Of a stretch of 33,791 nucleotides of DNA, positions 12,354-22,698 are shown in pieces. The notes below the pieces were generated by a model that was not told where the DNA came from, searched no databases, and worked only from the letters and a program-made list of their open reading frames with translations. The translations under genes were made by a program, and so were the position numbers. The stretch lies in NCBI GenBank assembly GCA_050999295.1, contig JBPCPI010000256.1:1-33791 (forward strand). Reading direction: 5' to 3'. This DNA is from JACCQS01 sp050999295. GTDB lineage: Bacteria > Actinomycetota > Actinomycetes > Mycobacteriales > Geodermatophilaceae. How positions within the stretch are numbered: the first letter of the stretch is position 1; each line of letters starts with the position of its first letter.

Positions 12354-12849
12354 GGCAACAAAGGTTACGCGTGGGGATCGTCGCAGTTCAGGACGATTTT
12401 CCGGTGACCGACGAGTCAGAGGCCAACTCGTGGGCCTTTGCCGCATCGGCGAGTGGAACCTGTCTGCCTACTGCGGGCGCTATGTCCTCCTGCGCCAGGA
12501 GGACATAGCACAGTCGTGAGGTCCTCGCAGTAGGCATCAGGTTGGCTCTTCTCCAGACTGCTGGCGGTGTAGAAGGTGGACGACCTTCCGGTGGGTAAGA
12601 GCGGAGAAAGTCCCTGACCTCCCCCTGTCGGGGTGGCCCGTCCCGGTCGTCCGGGACGACGCCGTGCAATAACTCTCGGGCGAAGGCGCCCGGACGCAGA
12701 CAGTGGGGCCAAAGTGGATGGCCGAGTTGCGGACAACACTGGCTCGCATCACCGAGTTCACACCTCCGGCGGTCGGCTGAACGGTCGTAGCACCGGGTGG
12801 CGACGGGAACGGCAACCCTGGCGCAGGCTCGGCACGGGTTCGGGACACA
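12354..12849. other. Gene-free, hairpin-rich stretch between rarA and the MinD-like gene
   Basis: I see no convincing gene on either strand. Open frames here look like Arg/Ser/Pro-rich shadows with no family signature. The interval holds several inverted repeats within about 230 bp: a nested pair at 12465-12536, GAAGGT/ACCTTC at 12572-12588, GTCCCGG/CCGGGAC at 12640-12657, and CGGGCG/CGCCCG at 12677-12692. A tiny 20-codon frame starting ATG GCC GAG TTG at 12718 ends at a TGA and cannot be supported. The stretch must contain control signals for the divergent rarA and MinD-like genes. A structured RNA is possible. Confidence 0.5.
12465..12536. repeat. Nested perfect inverted repeats (14-bp inner, 11-bp outer arms)
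   Basis: Outer arms TGCCTACTGCG (12465-12475) and CGCAGTAGGCA (12526-12536) are perfectly complementary. They enclose inner arms GCTATGTCCTCCTG (12479-12492) and CAGGAGGACATAGC (12496-12509), separated by only 3 nt. The inner stem holds AGGAGG on both strands. There is no U-tract. It lies about 110 bp upstream of rarA and about 400 bp upstream of the MinD-like gene. It could be a cruciform, a protein-binding site, a remnant of a palindromic mobile repeat, or part of a structured RNA. Confidence 0.85.
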
Positions 12850-14043
12850 ATGGCTGTGGCAGTCAGCGTCGCGCCAGCTGGCTGCCAGTGCACCGTCAGC
12901 TCGTCGGTATCTCTTGGAGAGGACCCAGCCCTGAGCAGCACGCCGCCGCCCGCTCCGCCGCCGGGGTACGGACAGCACCCCAAGCGCAAGGGTGGTCGGC
13001 ACTCCTCCGAGGGACGCTCCGGGGACACCCAGATGATCCAGCTGCCGACGAGCACCTCCCCGCCGGCGGCTTCCGTGGAGCGCACTGCTGCCCAGGTGAC
13101 GGCCCCCGTGCCGCGGCCCCAACCCGCCCGTGCCCCAGACGCATCCCCTGCGCACCCGGTCGCTCCGTCGGAGACCGAACGGCCTGCACCCGCACGAAAG
13201 TTCAGCCTGTTCCGGGCAAAGTCAGCCGGGCGGGCCGAGCAGGACAGCCGTGACCAGGACCGGCTGAGAGTTCCGAGCCGAGGTCCGCGCCGCATCGCCG
13301 TGGTCGGGCTCAAGGGCGGGGTCGGTAAGACGACCCTGTCGGTCCTGTTGGCCGGGATCTACTCCCAGATGCGGGGCGAACCGGTGCTGCTGCTCGACGC
13401 CGATCCCACGTTCGGTTCGTTACTCCTGCGCAGTGGCGTCGCCCCCACCTACAGCGCACGAGACCTGGCCGGGCGCGGCGATCCCGGCGACCTCGCCATC
13501 CTGATGCCCTACCTAGCTCAGTCCGCGCACGGCGCCTGGGTCCTGCCAAGCGGGCTCGATCCAGGAGAAAGCGCGCGGTTCGACGAAGCCACGTACGCGG
13601 CGACCATGGATGTCGTGCACCGGTACTTTCCAGTCATGGTCACCGACTGCGGTGCCGGCCTGCGCGGAGGCTTGATGAACCGGCTCCTGGGAAGTGCGCA
13701 CACCCTGGTATTCGCCACCTCCCCCAGTGTTGACGGGTTGACCGCCACCTACGCCGGGTTGCGGTGGATCGCTGATCGCGGCTTCGGGGCACTGGTGGCC
13801 AGCAGCCTGATAGCCGTCACGGCCGTGCCCAGAAAGGGAATACCGGTCGATCTGGCGGCTGCGGCCCGGCGCTTCGATGGCCTGTGCCGGGGTCTGCTGA
13901 GCATCCCTGACGATCCGCATCTGCGGGCCGGAGCACGCATCGACCACAGCAAGTTGTCCGAGCAGACACGCAGCGCACTCATGCACCTGGCCGCAGACGT
14001 ACTCGAGGCGGCCCAGCGGGCCGGAAATCCAGCTGGTCGCCGG
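12850..14043 (+). CDS. MinD/ParA-like ATPase with proline-rich N-terminus; no in-frame stop
   Basis: Residues 1-145 are Pro/Ser/Ala-rich. A MinD-type P-loop domain follows: RIAVVGLKGGVGKTT (deviant Walker A), PVLLLDADPTFGSLL, and VTDCGAGL...GSAHTLVFATSPSVDGL. It resembles the EspI-like/secretion-associated MinD family of actinobacteria, so the cargo is unknown. Two starts are possible: ATG 12850 without a good ribosome site, or a rare CTG at 12931 exactly 8 nt after GGAGAGG. The ATPase fold ends near codon 395. The frame has no stop at the expected end and stays open to 16341, antisense to the aminotransferase and to most of aspS. I end the feature where homology-like sequence stops. A hairpin at 14035-14055 sits there. 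Either the stop is lost, or a frameshift hides it (other frames stop near 14088-14112). Confidence 0.78.
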
Positions 14044-14055
14044 TCAGCGGCGACC
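14035..14055. terminator. Hairpin at the convergent MinD-like/aminotransferase junction
   Basis: GGTCGCCG (14035-14042), loop GTCAG, CGGCGACC (14048-14055) form a perfect 8-bp stem. The aminotransferase TGA (14046-14044) begins in the loop. There is no T-run, as is common for actinobacterial hairpins. Its place between two converging genes suggests bidirectional termination, which is inference. Confidence 0.55.
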
Positions 14056-15138
14056 CAGGACGTTGCCCAGCGCCCCGAGAAGCAGGGTGACGATGTCCGG
14101 ACGGGCGTTGTAGCCCATCAACCCGATCCGCCACACCGTGGTCGCGAACTCACCCGCCCCGGCGCCAATCTCAACGTTGTAGTGCTGCAACAGCTCTGCC
14201 CGTACGGCCGCGGAGTCGACGCCCTCAGGCACCCGGACCGTGGTGAGCTCCGGGAGCCGATGCCCCTGCGCTGCAAACAGCTCCAGGCCCATTTCTTGCA
14301 GTCCATCCTGGAGGGCCGCGCCCATCCCGGTATGGCGGGCGATGACCATATCCAGGCCCTCCTCGAGGCCCCGACCCAGTCCGGCGTGCAGCGAGGCGAC
14401 CATCGCGGTCGGCGCTGTGTGGTGATACATGCGGGTGCCCCCGCCGGTAGCCGACCCGACGTACCCGCCCAGCATGCCGAGGTCGAGGTACCAGGACTGC
14501 GGCCGCTCTATCCGTCGCTCCCACGCTCGGTCGTTGATGGTGAACGGCGACAGCCCCGGCGCGACACCGAGGCACTTCTGGGTGCCGGAATAGGCGATAT
14601 CGATACCCCACTCGTCGACGGCCAACTCGATGCCGGCCAGCGACGTGACGCAGTCGGCAAGAAAGAGTGCATCGCCCTTCCCCGCCGCCATGGCGGCCAC
14701 ATCGTTACGGATACCCGTCGAGGTCTCCGCGTGTACGGCAGCGATCAGCTTGGGCGCCGGGTGAGCGCTCAGGACAGCGTCGATGTCGAGTGGCTGCCCC
14801 CAGGGGGAATCGACGCGGACGACGTCTGCGCCGCAACGGGACGCGACGTCGCACATCCGTACCCCGAACAGTCCATTGACGCCGACCACCACCACGTCGC
14901 CGGGACCGACGGTGTTGACGAAGGCGGCCTCCATGCCGCCGCTGCCGGTGGCCGACAGCGGCAGCGTCCGGCGGTTGTCGGTGCGGTAGACCGTCCGGAG
15001 CCGCTCGCAGGTCTCGTCGAGCAGAGCCAGGAACACCGGATCCAGGTGGCCGAACAACGGTTGGGCCAGGGCGGCGGTTGCCTCGGGATAGGGGTTCGTC
15101 GGGCCTGGTCCGAGCAAGGTACGTGCGACGACCGCCAT
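14044..15138 (-). CDS. Class V aminotransferase (serine-pyruvate / alanine-glyoxylate type)
   Basis: 364-residue PLP enzyme of fold type I, class V. The N-terminal LLGPGPTNPYPEA binds substrate, SATGSGGMEAAFVN lines the cofactor phosphate site, and DCVTSLAGIELAVDEWGID leads to the PLP-binding lysine in SGTQKCLGVAPGLSP. These features match serine:pyruvate, serine:glyoxylate and alanine:glyoxylate transaminases. Which amino donor is used cannot be decided. The start is ATG 15138, 39 nt downstream of the aspS stop, so it may be cotranscribed with hisS-aspS. The whole gene is overlapped on the other strand by the open frame running on from the MinD-like gene. Confidence 0.92.
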   Translation of the reverse strand: MAVVARTLLGPGPTNPYPEATAALAQPLFGHLDPVFLALLDETCERLRTVYRTDNRRTLPLSATGSGGMEAAFVNTVGPGDVVVVGVNGLFGVRMCDVASRCGADVVRVDSPWGQPLDIDAVLSAHPAPKLIAAVHAETSTGIRNDVAAMAAGKGDALFLADCVTSLAGIELAVDEWGIDIAYSGTQKCLGVAPGLSPFTINDRAWERRIERPQSWYLDLGMLGGYVGSATGGGTRMYHHTAPTAMVASLHAGLGRGLEEGLDMVIARHTGMGAALQDGLQEMGLELFAAQGHRLPELTTVRVPEGVDSAAVRAELLQHYNVEIGAGAGEFATTVWRIGLMGYNARPDIVTLLLGALGNVLGRR

Positions 15139-15177
15139 TCCGCCGACCCTAGGGCCCCACGCCGTTACCGAGATCGG

Positions 15178-16932
15178 TCAGGGCGCCGCGTCCACGCCGG
15201 CTTCCTTGCGCTGCTGGGGGGTGATCGGGGCTGGGGCACCGGTGAGCGGGTCGTACCCGCCGCAGGACTTTGGAAAGGCGATCACCTCTCGGATCGAGTC
15301 CTCACCCGCGAGCAGCGCGCACACGCGGTCCCAGCCGATCGCGATTCCGCCGTGCGGCGGAGCGCCGTAGGCGAAGGCGTCCAGCAGGAAGCCGAACTTC
15401 TCCTGCGCCTCCTCGGGGGAAAGGCCCATGACCGCGAACACCCGTTCCTGGACCATCCGACGGTGGATCCGGATCGACCCACCGCCGATCTCGTTGCCGT
15501 TGCAGACGATGTCGTACGCGTAGGCCAGTGCGTGCTCAGGATCGGTGTCGAAAGTGTCCAGGAATTCCGGCTTGGGTGCGGTGAACGCGTGGTGCACCGC
15601 GGTCCAGGCTCCGCCGCCGACTGCCACGTCGCCGGAGGCCCGGGCTTGGGCCGAGGGCTCGAACAGCGGCGCGTCGACCACCCACACGAAGGACCACTCG
15701 GACTCATCGATCAGACCTCCGCGGCGGCCGATCTCGAGGCGGACGGCGCCGAGCAGGGACCGCGCGGCCGAGGGTTCGCCAGCGGCGAAGAAGACGCAGT
15801 CCCCTGGCGCCGCACCTACATGTGCCGCCAAACCGGCGCGCTCGGGATCGGACAGGTTCTTGGCTACCGGCCCGGCCAGTTCACCGTCGGCACCGATGAG
15901 CACGTAGGCCAGGCCCTTGTGTCCGCGCTGGCGGGCGAAATCCTGCCACCCGTCCAGGGTGCGTCGAGGCTGCTCGGCCCCGCCCGGCATCACGACCGCT
16001 CCGACATAGGGCGCCTGGAAGACCCGGAAACTCGTGTCGCCGAAGTGCTCGGTGCAGTCGGCGAGTTCGATGCCGAACCGCAGGTCGGGTTTGTCCGTGC
16101 CGTACCGCGACATCGCCTCCGCGTAGCTGATCCGCGCGATCGGGGTCGGGATCGAGTAGTGGACCAGCGACCACAGGCCGGTGAGGATCTCCTCGGTCAG
16201 CGTGATCACATCGTCCTGGTCGACGAAGCTCATCTCGATGTCGAGTTGGGTGAACTCCGGCTGCCGGTCGGCCCGGAAGTCCTCGTCGCGGTAGCAGCGG
16301 GCGATCTGATAGTACCGCTCCATCCCGGCCACCATGAGTAGCTGCTTGAATAGCTGTGGTGACTGCGGCAGCGCGTACCAGGACCCCGGCGCCAACCGCG
16401 CCGGGACCACGAAGTCGCGGGCACCCTCGGGGGTGGAACGGGTCAGCGTCGGTGTCTCGATCTCGACGAACCCGTGGCGGTGCAGAACCTCGCGGGCGGT
16501 CCGGTTCACCGCACTGCGCAGCCGCAGAGCCGCGGCGGGGCCGCTTCGCCGAAGGTCCAAATAGCGATACCGAAGCCGCGCCTCCTCACCCACCTCCCCA
16601 TGGTCGTCGATCTGGAAGGGCAGCGGCGCGGACTCCGACAGCACCTCGACCTCGGCGGCGATGACCTCGATCTCGCCGGTCGGTAGATCCGGGTTCTCGT
16701 TGCCGGTGGGTCGTTTCGCGACCTCGCCCACGACGCGCAGGCAGTACTCGTTGCGCAGTCCGTGCGCGACGTCCTCGTCCCGTACGACAACCTGTACCAC
16801 TCCCGAGGCATCACGCAGATCAAGAAAGGCGACTCCACCGTGATCACGGCGCCGGCCGATCCATCCGGCCATGGTCACCGTCTGTCCCGTGTCGGAGCCG
16901 CGCAGGTCTCCACCATGGTGCGTGCGAATCAC
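15178..16932 (-). CDS. aspS: Aspartyl-tRNA synthetase
   Basis: 584-residue class II synthetase that charges tRNA-Asp in the cytosol. It has an N-terminal OB fold (VTMAGWIGRRRDHGGVAFLDLRD), motif 2 YQIARCYRDEDFRADRQPEFTQLDIE, a bacterial GAD insertion (about 290-420), and motif 3 GIAIGWDRVCALL. Whether it also misacylates tRNA-Asn, as many actinobacterial enzymes do, was not determined. The start is GTG 16932, 9 nt after the hisS stop with AGGAG between them, so hisS-aspS form an operon. Confidence 0.97.
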   Translation of the reverse strand: MIRTHHGGDLRGSDTGQTVTMAGWIGRRRDHGGVAFLDLRDASGVVQVVVRDEDVAHGLRNEYCLRVVGEVAKRPTGNENPDLPTGEIEVIAAEVEVLSESAPLPFQIDDHGEVGEEARLRYRYLDLRRSGPAAALRLRSAVNRTAREVLHRHGFVEIETPTLTRSTPEGARDFVVPARLAPGSWYALPQSPQLFKQLLMVAGMERYYQIARCYRDEDFRADRQPEFTQLDIEMSFVDQDDVITLTEEILTGLWSLVHYSIPTPIARISYAEAMSRYGTDKPDLRFGIELADCTEHFGDTSFRVFQAPYVGAVVMPGGAEQPRRTLDGWQDFARQRGHKGLAYVLIGADGELAGPVAKNLSDPERAGLAAHVGAAPGDCVFFAAGEPSAARSLLGAVRLEIGRRGGLIDESEWSFVWVVDAPLFEPSAQARASGDVAVGGGAWTAVHHAFTAPKPEFLDTFDTDPEHALAYAYDIVCNGNEIGGGSIRIHRRMVQERVFAVMGLSPEEAQEKFGFLLDAFAYGAPPHGGIAIGWDRVCALLAGEDSIREVIAFPKSCGGYDPLTGAPAPITPQQRKEAGVDAAP

Positions 16933-16941
16933 AGAACTCCT

Positions 16942-18396
16942 CTACTCGGTGGTCTTGGTGGTCGTCATGATCTGCGGCGTCAGATCCACCTCAGGCGGCA
17001 ACCAGGAGTTCGGGTCTGCACCGACCTGGTCGCCGCTGCGGATGTCCTTCACCTCGTGGTTGAGCTCGGAGTCGGTGCCGGGGAACCAGACGTACGGGAT
17101 GCCGCGCCGGTGGGCAGACCGGATCTGCCGGCCGTACTTGTCCGCCGAGGCGGCGACCTCGGTCGCGACTCCCCGTGCCCGGAGTGCTTGGGCCACAGCG
17201 GTACTGGCCGCTCGAGAATCTTCGTCGGCAAGTGCGACGAGCACTGCCGACGGAACGCTGCGCGATGCACTGATGCTGCCGTCGGCGAGTAGCGGAACAA
17301 GCAGCCGGGACAGGCCCAACGAGATCCCAACTCCGGGATAGCTCGTGCGCCCGTCGCTGGCCAGCGAGTCGTAGCGCCCACCCGAGCAGATCGAGCCCAA
17401 TGCGTCGTAAGCGGCAAGCCGCGTCTCGAAGACCGTTCCGGTGTAGTAGTCCAGCCCGCGGGCGATGCGCAGGTCGACCTCCACCGTGATCCGCTCGGAG
17501 TTGAGGTCCTGCAAACCGTCCATGACGGCCGCCAATTCATCCAGACCCTCATCGAGCAGTTCGTGTCTGACGCCGAGGTCACGCACCTGGCTTACGAAGT
17601 CGTCATCCTTGCTCTTGATTGTCGCTAGCTGGAGGAACTTTCGGGCCCGCTCTTCGGACAGACCTGACGCGGTGAGCAGGTTGGCGACGACGGCGTGAGG
17701 CAGCTTGTCCAGCTTATCGATTGCCTGCATCGCTGGTCGCGGATCCGTCGCGCCAAGCTCAAGCAGGAAGCCCTGCAGAAGTTTGCGGTTGTTGACCTGC
17801 AGCCGAAACGGCCCTACGGGCAGCGCAGCGAGCGCCTCCGCCATCACCCGGGCCACTTCGACGTCATGGTGGAAGGCCAAGGTGTCCTTGGCCACGATGT
17901 CGATGTCGGCTTGGGTGAACTCTCGATAGCGGCCTGACTGCGGCCGTTCGCCTCGCCACACCTTCTGGATCTGATACCGGCGGAACGGGAACTCGAGTTT
18001 GCCCGCGTTCTCGAGAACGTACCGCGCAAACGGGATCGTCAGATCGAAGTGCAGCCCCAGACCGGCCTTAGAGTCCTGGACGCCGGCGTCAGCCAGGCGG
18101 CGCACGGCGTAGATCTCCTTGTCGATCTCCGCGCCGCCTGTCAAGTGCTCGATCGGCTCGACGGCACGGGTTTCAATCGGGGTGAAGCCGTGCAACTCGA
18201 AGGTCCGCCGCAGCCCGTCGATCATCTGCGCCTCGACCATCCGTTGCCCGGGCAGCAATTCCGGGAAGCCCGACAGCGGGGCCGGTCCGTGCCTGGAGCG
18301 GCCAGGCGAAGCCGGGCCCGCGCGTTGGCTGGGGTCAGAAGTGGAGCGGCCAGGCGTTGCCGGGCCCGAGCGTTGGCTGGGGTCAGAATTGGCCAT
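16942..18396 (-). CDS. hisS: Histidyl-tRNA synthetase with repeat-derived N-terminal extension
   Basis: 484-residue class II synthetase for tRNA-His. Recognisable motifs include EIYAVRR...HFDLTIPFARYVLEN, the motif 2 loop QKVWRGERPQSGRYREFTQADIDIV, the histidine loop ARGLDYYTGTVFE, SICSGGRYDSL, and motif 3 GVGISLGLSRLL. The conserved fold starts near PAPLSGFPELLP (about residue 38). The residues before it consist of two copies of a 16-residue repeat (SDPSQRSGPATPGRST and a variant). This comes from a 48-bp DNA tandem starting 6 nt after the ATG. No other good start lies between the repeats and the fold. The ATG (18396) directly abuts the TAG of the MBL gene. Confidence 0.96.
   Translation of the reverse strand: MANSDPSQRSGPATPGRSTSDPSQRAGPASPGRSRHGPAPLSGFPELLPGQRMVEAQMIDGLRRTFELHGFTPIETRAVEPIEHLTGGAEIDKEIYAVRRLADAGVQDSKAGLGLHFDLTIPFARYVLENAGKLEFPFRRYQIQKVWRGERPQSGRYREFTQADIDIVAKDTLAFHHDVEVARVMAEALAALPVGPFRLQVNNRKLLQGFLLELGATDPRPAMQAIDKLDKLPHAVVANLLTASGLSEERARKFLQLATIKSKDDDFVSQVRDLGVRHELLDEGLDELAAVMDGLQDLNSERITVEVDLRIARGLDYYTGTVFETRLAAYDALGSICSGGRYDSLASDGRTSYPGVGISLGLSRLLVPLLADGSISASRSVPSAVLVALADEDSRAASTAVAQALRARGVATEVAASADKYGRQIRSAHRRGIPYVWFPGTDSELNHEVKDIRSGDQVGADPNSWLPPEVDLTPQIMTTTKTTE
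18294..18388. repeat. Two tandem copies of a 47-bp repeat (48-bp period) at the hisS 5' end
   Basis: Copies at 18294-18340 and 18342-18388 differ at only three positions. Each has a conserved GCGGCCAGGCG left end and a conserved TTGGCTGGGGTCAGA right end (plus-strand view). The period of 48 keeps the hisS frame open. A third, shorter copy in the same plus-strand-inverted family occurs in the rel 5' end (22506-22545), on the opposite strand relative to the coding direction. Confidence 0.9.
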
Positions 18397-19104
18397 CTAC
18401 AGGCTCCGACGGGGGGCGGCGGGCTCGTCGCTCAGGTTCTGGAGATACGGATTGCCGCGTCGCTCCTGACCGATGGTCGTGGTGGGTCCGTGCCCGGGAA
18501 GCACGACTGTCGCGTCATCCAGGGGCAGCACGACCCGCGTCAGGGATGCGGTCATCTGGCTCATGGAGCCGCCCGGTAGGTCTACGCGGCCGATCGAGCC
18601 GGCGAAGAGCAGGTCGCCACTGAGCAGACCCGGTACGTCATCGAGGGTTATCTCGAAGGCTGTGGATCCCAACGTGTGCCCCGGCGCGTGGCGCGGGGTG
18701 AGCCGTACACCGGCGAGGTCCAGGTCCACTCCCTCGGTGAGGAAACGAAGGTCATCGGGCTCGGGGATGGCCATTGCGGCCACAAAGGGGGCCAGCGCCG
18801 GGCCGTGCCACTTCACCGGGTCCGCTATCATCGGGCCGTCCTCGGGGTGCAGGTAGGCCGCGATGCCGTAGCCCGAACAGATCGGCACGACCGAGAAGAC
18901 GTGGTCGAGGTGCCCGTGCGTTGCAACGACGGCAACGGGCTTCAACCGGTATTCCTCCAGCACCTCGTGAAGCGGCTCGACGGCATCCATGCCGGGGTCG
19001 ATGACCACACACTCCGCACCGGGGGTCGAGGCCAGAACATAACAATTCGTCCCGAACACACCTGCGGGAAAACTGAGGAGGAGCACGAAAGCCAGGCTAC
19101 CCAC
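18397..19104 (-). CDS. MBL-fold metallo-hydrolase (glyoxalase II-like)
   Basis: 235 residues with the metallo-beta-lactamase fold. The metal motif THGHLDH is at 62-68, with further ligands in HAPGHTLGS, LLSGDLLFAGSIGR and VLPGHGPTT. It resembles the hydroxyacylglutathione-hydrolase-like proteins that sit next to hisS in many actinobacteria. Mycothiol-linked thioester hydrolysis is plausible in that lineage but unproven. The listed start is GTG 19104. An internal GTG at 19086 would begin closer to the conserved FPAGVFGTNCY and may be the true one. It is divergent from the cyclophilin gene and abuts hisS with no gap. Confidence 0.9.
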   Translation of the reverse strand: MGSLAFVLLLSFPAGVFGTNCYVLASTPGAECVVIDPGMDAVEPLHEVLEEYRLKPVAVVATHGHLDHVFSVVPICSGYGIAAYLHPEDGPMIADPVKWHGPALAPFVAAMAIPEPDDLRFLTEGVDLDLAGVRLTPRHAPGHTLGSTAFEITLDDVPGLLSGDLLFAGSIGRVDLPGGSMSQMTASLTRVVLPLDDATVVLPGHGPTTTIGQERRGNPYLQNLSDEPAAPRRSL

Positions 19105-19306
19105 GGCCGACTTACCGGTGGCTCACAGCTGCTTCACGCGGACGTTGCGTACACTTCGCCGTCGGTCCTCCGTGTCCCGGCGTACAGCCGGAAAACGGTG
19201 GCTGGCGCCGGAGCAGGATGCGCCGCACCTGGACCGACTCGAACCGGGCGCGAACTCGCTTTGCGCAAGCAACGATCGATGACTTTCTTTCGACAGGAGT
19301 ACGACA

Positions 19307-20140
19307 GTGGCGACGAACAAGCAGCGACGCGAGGCTGCGCGGCGACAGTTGCAGCGCCAACTGGAGCGCCGTGCTGAGGAGGCGCGCAAGCGTCGCCGCA
19401 ATACACTCGTCGGGGTCGCCGCGGTCACCGTCGTGTTCGTGCTCGGCGGCGTGCTGTTCTTCTCCGGCGCCTTCGATGATGAGCCCTCGGCAGATGCCGA
19501 AGCCAGCAGCGAGCCCGAGACCGCTGCCTGCACGTACTCTCCGGCCGATCCGGCGAACACCAACCTCAAAGATGTCGGGGTCCCGCCGGAACCAGACGGC
19601 AGCACCACCGCCGTTGTGCTGGATGTCGTGAGCACTCAGGGGCCGTTCCAGATGACTCTGGATCCGGTTGCAGCGCCGTGTGCCACGAATGCCATGAAGT
19701 ATCTCGCCGAGAGCGGTTTCTATAACAACTCGCCATGCCACCGCCTAGTCAACAGCGAGGTCTTCGGAGTTCTGCAGTGCGGAGACCCGACCGGTAGCGG
19801 ATCGGGTGGGCCGACCTTCAGCTACGTCTCGGAGCCGGAGAGCGTGGCCGGCCTGGCTCCGGCACCCGACGGTGCCAGCGCGATCTACCCCAAGGGCAGC
19901 GTCGCGATGGCGCAGGGCGGTGACCCTCCGACGATCGGCAGCCAGTTCTTCATCTGCTTCCAGGACACCCAGCTACCCCCTGACTACACCTTGGTCGGGA
20001 CAATCACCTCGGGATTGGAGGTCATCGAAGCGGTCGCCGCCGGCGGCAACGACGGCTCGTTCGAGCCGAGTCCCGGTGGCGGAGCGCCGGTGCTGCCCAT
20101 CTCGTTGACCACGGTCACCGTCGGCGCACCGGTCGCCTGA
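19307..20140 (+). CDS. Membrane-anchored cyclophilin-type peptidyl-prolyl isomerase
   Basis: 277 residues. A short, highly basic cytosolic N-terminus (NKQRREAARRQLQRQ...) precedes one membrane segment (about 33-54), an acidic linker, and an extracellular cyclophilin domain (about 95-270: SPCHRLV, KGSVAMAQGGDPPTIGSQFFICF, LPPDYTLVGTI). The classic FHR catalytic arginine is seen as CHR. The enzyme would speed proline isomerisation of exported proteins. The gene sits next to rel and the Sec genes, as in mycobacteria. The start is GTG 19307, 9 nt after AGGAG. It converges on rel with a 30-nt gap. Confidence 0.94.
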   Translation: MATNKQRREAARRQLQRQLERRAEEARKRRRNTLVGVAAVTVVFVLGGVLFFSGAFDDEPSADAEASSEPETAACTYSPADPANTNLKDVGVPPEPDGSTTAVVLDVVSTQGPFQMTLDPVAAPCATNAMKYLAESGFYNNSPCHRLVNSEVFGVLQCGDPTGSGSGGPTFSYVSEPESVAGLAPAPDGASAIYPKGSVAMAQGGDPPTIGSQFFICFQDTQLPPDYTLVGTITSGLEVIEAVAAGGNDGSFEPSPGGGAPVLPISLTTVTVGAPVA

Positions 20141-20170
20141 TCTGCCTGTGCCGAGGAGCTCGCGGCGCGG

Positions 20171-20177
<7 letters not shown>
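20134..20177. terminator. Weak inverted repeat at the cyclophilin/rel convergent end
   Basis: CGCCTGA (20134-20140) and TCAGGCG (20171-20177) are complementary 7-bp arms that include both stop codons. The interval between them is GC-rich. The similarity may simply reflect both genes ending in GCC-TGA, so this is a low-confidence bidirectional terminator. Confidence 0.3.
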
Positions 20178-22570
<2,393 letters not shown>

Positions 22571-22698
22571 GGCCCTCCCTCGTTCACGCCCGGGCGCCCC
22601 GTGGCCCTGGGTAGGACGACCTTTCTACTACTGTAGACGCAACTCGAGCCTGCGGCGGGACGCAACCCCCAGGTCAAGTGCCACCCCTGTCCTGGCCG
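22571..22698 (-). promoter_or_regulatory. secF-rel intergenic region; probable rel promoter
   Basis: 128 bp with no gene. On the minus strand a TTGACC (near 22672) and a TCTACAGTAGTAGA inverted repeat containing TACAGT (near 22627-22640) are the only promoter-like signals. They are too far apart for one promoter. In many actinobacteria apt occupies this position. No remnant of it is visible. Confidence 0.3.

Noticed and set aside
12590..12615. Resemblance to RNase P RNA segments (GGTGGGTAAGAGCGG, GGAGAAAGTCC)
   Set aside because: The segments are in the wrong order and spacing, and the remaining conserved regions and the length of about 400 nt are absent.
12388..13313. Minus-strand open frames opposite the MinD-like N-terminus
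   Set aside because: Ser/Arg/Pro-rich with no motif; the part beyond 12850 is opposite coding sequence with better support.
14044..16341. Plus-strand continuation of the MinD-like frame as a real protein tail
   Set aside because: It lies fully antisense to two well-supported enzymes and its composition (Arg/Gly/Gln/His-rich) is that of a shadow frame.
19230..19255. tRNA T-arm-like GGTTCGAGTC on the minus strand
   Set aside because: The T stem does not pair (CCCGG against CGGTC) and no anticodon or acceptor arms fit around it.
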